Source: SpSt-28 sp036824555 (GTDB lineage: Archaea > Aenigmatarchaeota > Aenigmatarchaeia > CG10238-14 > SpSt-28). From it: a DNA stretch of 64,000 nt. Shown piece after piece: positions 60,000 to 64,000 of this stretch. The DNA lies in contig DAISZX010000001.1 of NCBI GenBank assembly GCA_036824555.1, positions 1 to 64,000 of the forward strand. Direction: 5' to 3'. Numbering within the stretch: position 1 is the stretch's first letter; each line of letters begins with the position of its first letter. The translations under genes and the position numbers were made by a program. The notes under the pieces are model-generated. The model searched no databases. It was not told where the DNA came from and worked only from the letters and a program-made list of their open reading frames with translations.

Positions 60000-60747
60000 T
60001 TTCTTTTTCTCCGCAAATTTCCAAGATTGCTGGTTCCCTTCCATAAACGCGAGTGGAACTTATTGTTATAACTTTTCCATCATGCTCTCTATAAATACCG
60101 TTAGAAGCTTTTTGTGGCTCATGACTTCTCACCAGCTTATTAGCGGAGAGTATTTTTAATACTCTGTCTGTAATATCCTTACCAAAAAGCACTCCTGCAC
60201 CCCTCGGATTAGGATATTCTCCATATCCTTCAAATGGATCGCTCCAAATTACATCTCTTTCTATTTCTTTAGAAGGAGATGTCAAATCCTCCTTTTTCCT
60301 TATTTTGGAAGATACTCCACCATGCAAAAATAGGTATGAGCCACATTTAGCTGCTAATATTAAAGAGTCGAAAAAGTCTTTCAAATTTTCTTCGAAATAT
60401 CTACTCCAGCTACCTCTTTTACTAGTAACTTCATAAATTAAATCACAAGGCCTAAATTTTGGATTTCCGTTCTCATCATAATCCTCATGGTTCCCTTTCA
60501 GAGCCACCACATTTTCTGGATACTCTTCTTTCAGCTCTCTCAAACCTTCAATAACTTCTAGACCATTATTACCCCTATCAGCATAGTCTCCCAGGAATAT
60601 CAGGATTACTTTGGAGCATTCTTTCCTCTCCTTTTTGAAGACATATATTATCCTTTGAAAAGACTCATAATCACCATGAATGTCCCCAGCTACCAAAAGC
60701 TTTTCATAATCGAAGATTTCAACAAATTTTCCGATTCTTTTAATCAT
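59983..60747 (-). CDS. PPP-family serine/threonine protein phosphatase
   Basis: 254 residues. The three metal-binding motifs are VAGDIHGDYESF, FLGDYADRGNNG and LKGNHEDYD; LFLHGGVS and LVRSHEP complete the PPP active site. Removes phosphate from protein Ser/Thr (possibly bis(5'-nucleosyl) compounds in relatives). Starts 16 bases after the aspS stop; likely in the same transcript. Confidence 0.93.
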   Translation of the reverse strand: MIKRIGKFVEIFDYEKLLVAGDIHGDYESFQRIIYVFKKERKECSKVILIFLGDYADRGNNGLEVIEGLRELKEEYPENVVALKGNHEDYDENGNPKFRPCDLIYEVTSKRGSWSRYFEENLKDFFDSLILAAKCGSYLFLHGGVSSKIRKKEDLTSPSKEIERDVIWSDPFEGYGEYPNPRGAGVLFGKDITDRVLKILSANKLVRSHEPQKASNGIYREHDGKVITISSTRVYGREPAILEICGEKETIRIL

Positions 60748-60762
60748 CTTTAAATTTAGCTA

Positions 60763-62037
60763 CTATGGATAAATCCTGGTCCTAGTTCTAGGAAACATAG
60801 TTACTTCTTGAATATTATCCTTTCCACAAATTTTCATCGTGAGTCTTTCCAATCCAATACTCCAGCCAGCGTGTGGTGGAGCACCGTATCTGAAGGAATT
60901 TATGTAGTAGGCAAAATCTTTCGGATTTAATCCCTTTTCTTTTATTCTTTTTTCTAGAAGCTCCGGCAAATGTATTCTTTGAGCCCCAGAGGAAATTTCA
61001 AGACCCTTGTAGATGAGGTCAAATGCTTTAACGATTTTTGGATTATCCTCCCTGGGCATAGCGTAAAAGGGCTTTAACTCTTCTGGCCAATCCTTTAAGA
61101 CAAAAGCATCTCCAAAAATCTCTCCAAGTTTCCTCTCTTGCATTTTTGAAAAATCTTCACCAAACTCAATTTTTTCTCCAATGTTTCTAAGCGCATTTAT
61201 TGCTTCCTCATATTTTACTCTTCTTAAAGGCAAAGAAGGTATTGTAATATCTTGATTTAGAACTTCGAGCTCTTTCTTACAATTTTCTCTAACACTCTCA
61301 AGTATATAGACAAAAACACCCTCCAACTCTCTTATTGCGTCTTCATCATCAGCAAAAGCCATTTCTATATCCATCTGTCTTATTTCATTAAGATGTGTTG
61401 GCTGGTCGAACTTCTCGGCTCTGAATACTGGAGTAATCATGAATACTTTCTCAAAAGATATGGCACCCATTTGTTTGTAGAGTTGCGGAGATTGTGCTAA
61501 GTAGGCTTTTTTTTCGAAGTAAGGAAATTCGAAAAGTTCCGCACCGCCTTCGCTAGCTGAAGCGATAATTATCGGTGGCTGCATTTCTATGAAACCCTTT
61601 CTTAAAAAATACTCCCTAAAGGACTTAACTATCTCTGTCTGAATTCTAAAAATTGCCTTTCCCTCTTGCGTTCTAAAGTACAAAAACCTCCAATCCAGCC
61701 TAGTTTCCAAATTGGTTTTAGTAATTTCTCTTGGGTCTAAAGGTAGCTGTGGTTCAGACTTGTTTATTAAATTTATGTTCTTTGCTTCCACCTCATACTC
61801 AAACTTTTCTGACTGAGATCTTTTAACTATTCCTTCAACCTCAATCACATCCTCCAAATGAATTTTCTTAACTAACTCTCTAAGTTTCTCATTTCTAATA
61901 ACTATTTGAGCAAAACCGCCAAAATCTCTAAGAATTATAAAATTGATTTTACCGATTAACCTAAAATCATGAACCCAACCCTTTAGAACCACTTGTTTTC
62001 CCTCATTTTCCTTTAATTGATTTGAGTATACTCTCAT
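60763..62037 (-). CDS. aspS: Aspartyl-tRNA synthetase, archaeal type
   Basis: 424 residues, the shorter archaeal/eukaryal form without a bacterial GAD insert. N-terminal OB anticodon-binding domain (GWVHDFRLIGKINFIILRDFGG), then class II motif 2 FRAEKFDQPTHLNEIRQMDIE and motif 3 IGLERLTMKICG. Whether it also charges tRNA-Asn cannot be told. Follows the PAP2-kinase fusion gene by 34 bases. Confidence 0.95.
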   Translation of the reverse strand: MRVYSNQLKENEGKQVVLKGWVHDFRLIGKINFIILRDFGGFAQIVIRNEKLRELVKKIHLEDVIEVEGIVKRSQSEKFEYEVEAKNINLINKSEPQLPLDPREITKTNLETRLDWRFLYFRTQEGKAIFRIQTEIVKSFREYFLRKGFIEMQPPIIIASASEGGAELFEFPYFEKKAYLAQSPQLYKQMGAISFEKVFMITPVFRAEKFDQPTHLNEIRQMDIEMAFADDEDAIRELEGVFVYILESVRENCKKELEVLNQDITIPSLPLRRVKYEEAINALRNIGEKIEFGEDFSKMQERKLGEIFGDAFVLKDWPEELKPFYAMPREDNPKIVKAFDLIYKGLEISSGAQRIHLPELLEKRIKEKGLNPKDFAYYINSFRYGAPPHAGWSIGLERLTMKICGKDNIQEVTMFPRTRTRIYP

Positions 62038-62071
62038 TCTATTTTATTTTTTGCAATATTTTTATTGTTGC

Positions 62072-63115
62072 TTAAATGGAAACTAAGCTGTAAAAAATTA
62101 CACATAAGATTGGCAACAACAAGTTTTCGTACTTCCTTAACACACTTTCTAGTATAGTGGAGAATAGAGACATTATTATAGAAATCTTAATATCAAAGAA
62201 AAAAAGCAGAGAAATGAATGATGAAATGAAAAATGATAAGCTTCCTTCGACCGTTTTTGATTTATTATAAATTAGCCTATGTTTTCCAAATCTATAGCCA
62301 AATAAGCCAGCTATGCCATCTGAAATAACCAAGGGAATTGAACCAATTAAAAACAAGTCTGTTGGAAGAAATGATAGTATAGTTAGAGATAGAGCAAATA
62401 ATAGTGGCTCTATTAGTAATCCTTTTTCTTCTCTCTTCATGCAGCAAGCCGAAATTTCATGAAATATTGGCACATAAATTTTTCTAATTCGAAGAATTTC
62501 GGAAATCAAGAACATTAGTGTTATTGTTAACATTATTGCGATAACATAACTTCTTTCTACTGTCAACTTCAGTAAAATTATTAATACTCCAGCAAGATGG
62601 ATAAGCTTTCTAAAGTAAAAATTGTATTTGTATTTTCTACTCTCTATTCTTCTAAAAAATGCATGCCATATTAGCGAAATTGAGCCCCCAAGTATTATTC
62701 CACCAACTATATCAAATATCGTGTGAACGTTCAAAGCAATTCTTGAGTAGCAAACGAGGATTGAAATAATTAAAGCTGGCATATATATTTCTGGTCTTTT
62801 TCTGAACCACAGAAAAGTTGTTAGAAAAAAAGCCGACATTATTGCTGCATGGCCAGAAGGAAAGGCATAAGTTTGTGGGCAATATTCTAATCCTGCACAA
62901 ACTCTAGGAATTTTAAAAATCATTTTAAGAAAAAACGAGGAAGCATAGGAAATTAGGACAGAAGGTAATAAATAGTACAGAATCCACCTTAGCTTTTTCC
63001 TTTCTTTTTTATCTAGAAGATAGTAAATTAGCAAAAAGGAAACCATGAATCCTAGCCAATATGCAATATCTCCAAAATAACTTAAGAATATCCAGATGTA
63101 AGTCGATAATTCCAT
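62072..63115 (-). CDS. PAP2 phosphatase fused to polyprenol/dolichol-kinase-like domain
   Basis: 347 residues, all membrane. The first ~155 residues are a PAP2 lipid phosphatase: KMIFKIPR, YAFPSGH (86-89) and SRIALNVHTIFD, the three catalytic motifs. From ~169 a second domain begins FRKLIHLAG and carries SDGIAGLFGYRFGKHR and NKSKTVEGS, the pattern of CTP-dependent dolichol/phytol/polyprenol kinases. One chain could remove phosphate from polyprenyl diphosphate and also rephosphorylate the alcohol. Probably acts in lipid-carrier recycling for glycan assembly. Divergent from proS by 69 bases. Confidence 0.85.
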   Translation of the reverse strand: MELSTYIWIFLSYFGDIAYWLGFMVSFLLIYYLLDKKERKKLRWILYYLLPSVLISYASSFFLKMIFKIPRVCAGLEYCPQTYAFPSGHAAIMSAFFLTTFLWFRKRPEIYMPALIISILVCYSRIALNVHTIFDIVGGIILGGSISLIWHAFFRRIESRKYKYNFYFRKLIHLAGVLIILLKLTVERSYVIAIMLTITLMFLISEILRIRKIYVPIFHEISACCMKREEKGLLIEPLLFALSLTILSFLPTDLFLIGSIPLVISDGIAGLFGYRFGKHRLIYNKSKTVEGSLSFFISSFISLLFFFDIKISIIMSLFSTILESVLRKYENLLLPILCVIFYSLVSI

Positions 63116-63184
63116 TTAAAGAAATGAAATTCGAAAATAAATCATAGAAAATATTCTTAAATCGTCTGTAAATAATTTTAAAGA

Positions 63185-64000
63185 ATGGAAGAGGAAATAA
63201 AACCGAAGAGGCTTCCATCCAAAGAAAATTTTATAGAATGGTACAACACCCTATTACAACTTGCTGAGATTGTTGATAGAAGATATCCCGTTAAAGGCAC
63301 TTTTATTTGGCTACCCTACGGTTTAAAAATAATGAAAAGATTGATTGAGATTTGGGACAGAATTTTTGAGGAAAATGGGATTGAACAAGTTTATTTTCCT
63401 TTATTCGTCCCTTTGGAGTTTGCAAAAATCAATGAGAGCTGGTTTGAAGGGTTTAAGAGTGATGCATTTTATGTTGAGGGCGAAAGTGCAATCTTAAGGC
63501 CAACGGGCGAGCCTGCTATGTATCCTATATTCAAATACTGGATAATGGAGGGAAAGCTACCGATAAAAATTTATCAGACGGTATCTTCTTTTAGAAACGA
63601 AGGAAAGACCACGCATACTATGATTAGGGATAGGGAAATTACTTTTTGGCATGAAATTCACACCGCTCACAAAACGAGAGAAGAGTCAATTGAAGAAATG
63701 GAAAAACATAGGAAGATTTACGAGTATATATGGAGAGAAGTATTAAATATACCTCCGATATGTGTTGAAAAGCCGAAGTATGAGATTTTTCCTGGCGCCG
63801 AATCAGCTTACGAATTTTACACTATATTGCCGAATGGAAGATTACTAGAAAACGGGAGTGTTAATAATTTAGGCCAGGCATATGCTGAGAAATTTGATTT
63901 GTATTATGTAGATGAAAGTGGCAATAAGAAGTATGTTTGGCAGGTATGTACTGGCAACGGAGCCAGATTTTTAGTAGCAGCTTTTGCCTTACATGGAGAT
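63185..64000 (+). CDS. proS: Prolyl-tRNA synthetase, 3'-truncated by window edge
   Basis: First 272 residues; the frame is open to the last base. Archaeal/eukaryal ProRS features: FIEWYNTLLQLAEIVDRRYPVKG, ILRPTGEPAMYP, motif 2 SSFRNEGKTTHTMIRDREI, FWHEIHTAH, LGQAYAEKFDLYY, and ALHGD just before the edge. Motif 2 and the WQVCTGNGARF region differ from the common archaeal wording, so this is a divergent ProRS; motif 3 and the anticodon domain are outside the window. Confidence 0.9.
   Translation, partial: MEEEIKPKRLPSKENFIEWYNTLLQLAEIVDRRYPVKGTFIWLPYGLKIMKRLIEIWDRIFEENGIEQVYFPLFVPLEFAKINESWFEGFKSDAFYVEGESAILRPTGEPAMYPIFKYWIMEGKLPIKIYQTVSSFRNEGKTTHTMIRDREITFWHEIHTAHKTREESIEEMEKHRKIYEYIWREVLNIPPICVEKPKYEIFPGAESAYEFYTILPNGRLLENGSVNNLGQAYAEKFDLYYVDESGNKKYVWQVCTGNGARFLVAAFALHGD

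Noticed and set aside
1..64000. CRISPR arrays, Cas genes, insertion sequences, replication origin
   Set aside because: No regularly spaced repeats, transposase motifs, Orc1/Cdc6 gene or origin-like repeats were recognised.

Overview
The window is archaeal chromosome. It carries archaeal-type information genes: RNA polymerase subunit F, L15e, L21e, L39e, Pus10 and TrmY, RNase P proteins Rnp2 and Rnp3, proteasome alpha, SBDS, exosome Rrp4/Rrp41/Rrp42, prefoldin alpha, Pth2 and class II HisRS/AspRS/ProRS. It also has three tRNA genes with introns in the anticodon loop and many TATA boxes 20-30 bases before start codons. Base composition is AT-rich, roughly one-third G+C, while the 5S gene is about 60% G+C by my count. 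That contrast, a predicted branched-polyamine synthase and several GH57 enzymes suggest a thermophile. Peroxiredoxin, rubredoxin and superoxide reductase suggest an anaerobe. I cannot place it in a phylum from sequence alone; an uncultivated or DPANN-like lineage is possible.

Layout. 1-2265: a truncated membrane glycosyltransferase with a membrane-anchored thioredoxin-like protein and another anchored protein. 2262-6761: Pth2, glycogen debranching enzyme, cupin phosphoglucose isomerase, HisRS, tRNA-Ala. 6908-9502: an Lrp regulator divergent from a Prx-rubredoxin-SOR operon, then a half-ferritin. 9530-12396: GH57 enzyme, glycogen-synthase-like GT4, two small proteins. 12393-14931: L15e, permease, RNase P p30. 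14992-17167: small membrane protein, MetRS-beta-like protein, AMMECR1, ZIP transporter with a tiny leader ORF, split tRNA-Ser(UGA). 17305-23156: PGK facing a six-gene operon ending GH57-PfkB-FBA-TPI. 23206-24654: presenilin-like protease, membrane protein, split tRNA-Gln. 24656-31062: a long leftward run (DUF655, RpoF, L21e, DJ-1, Pus10, TrmY, SRP54, FtsY, prefoldin). 31415-31657: 5S rRNA and tRNA-Asp. 31822-36344: Cys-rich transglutaminase, two radical SAM proteins, and a polyamine set (BpsA, AdoMetDC). 36330-39356: PEP synthase, Dph6. 39369-42367: an accessory-looking stretch with a DUF4143 ATPase under twin palindromes, a DGQHR-domain gene behind a long 5' hairpin, and split tRNA-Ser(CGA). 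42394-48850: UMP kinase, YjbQ, Hef split into helicase and nuclease genes, DUF460, a Cys-to-Ser archaeosortase homologue, a long coiled coil. 49239-55549: Mpg glycosylase, MinD-like ATPase, two glycosyltransferases, phosphohexomutase, sugar kinase. 55570-59668: exosome operon. 59724-64000: PqqD-like protein, PPP phosphatase, AspRS, PAP2-polyprenol kinase fusion, truncated ProRS.

How it fits together. The carbohydrate genes outline storage-glucan synthesis (glycogen synthases, hexomutase), mobilisation (debranching enzyme, two GH57 enzymes) and glycolysis/gluconeogenesis (Pgi, PfkB, FBA, TPI, PGK, PpsA). The translation/RNA genes resemble the known archaeal exosome superoperon, here broken in two. 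I see no CRISPR array, insertion sequence or integrase. The features most worth a second look are the 39.4-42.4 kb stretch, the archaeosortase homologue, the Lrp/Prx intergenic repeat, the split Hef and the polyamine-linked radical SAM gene.
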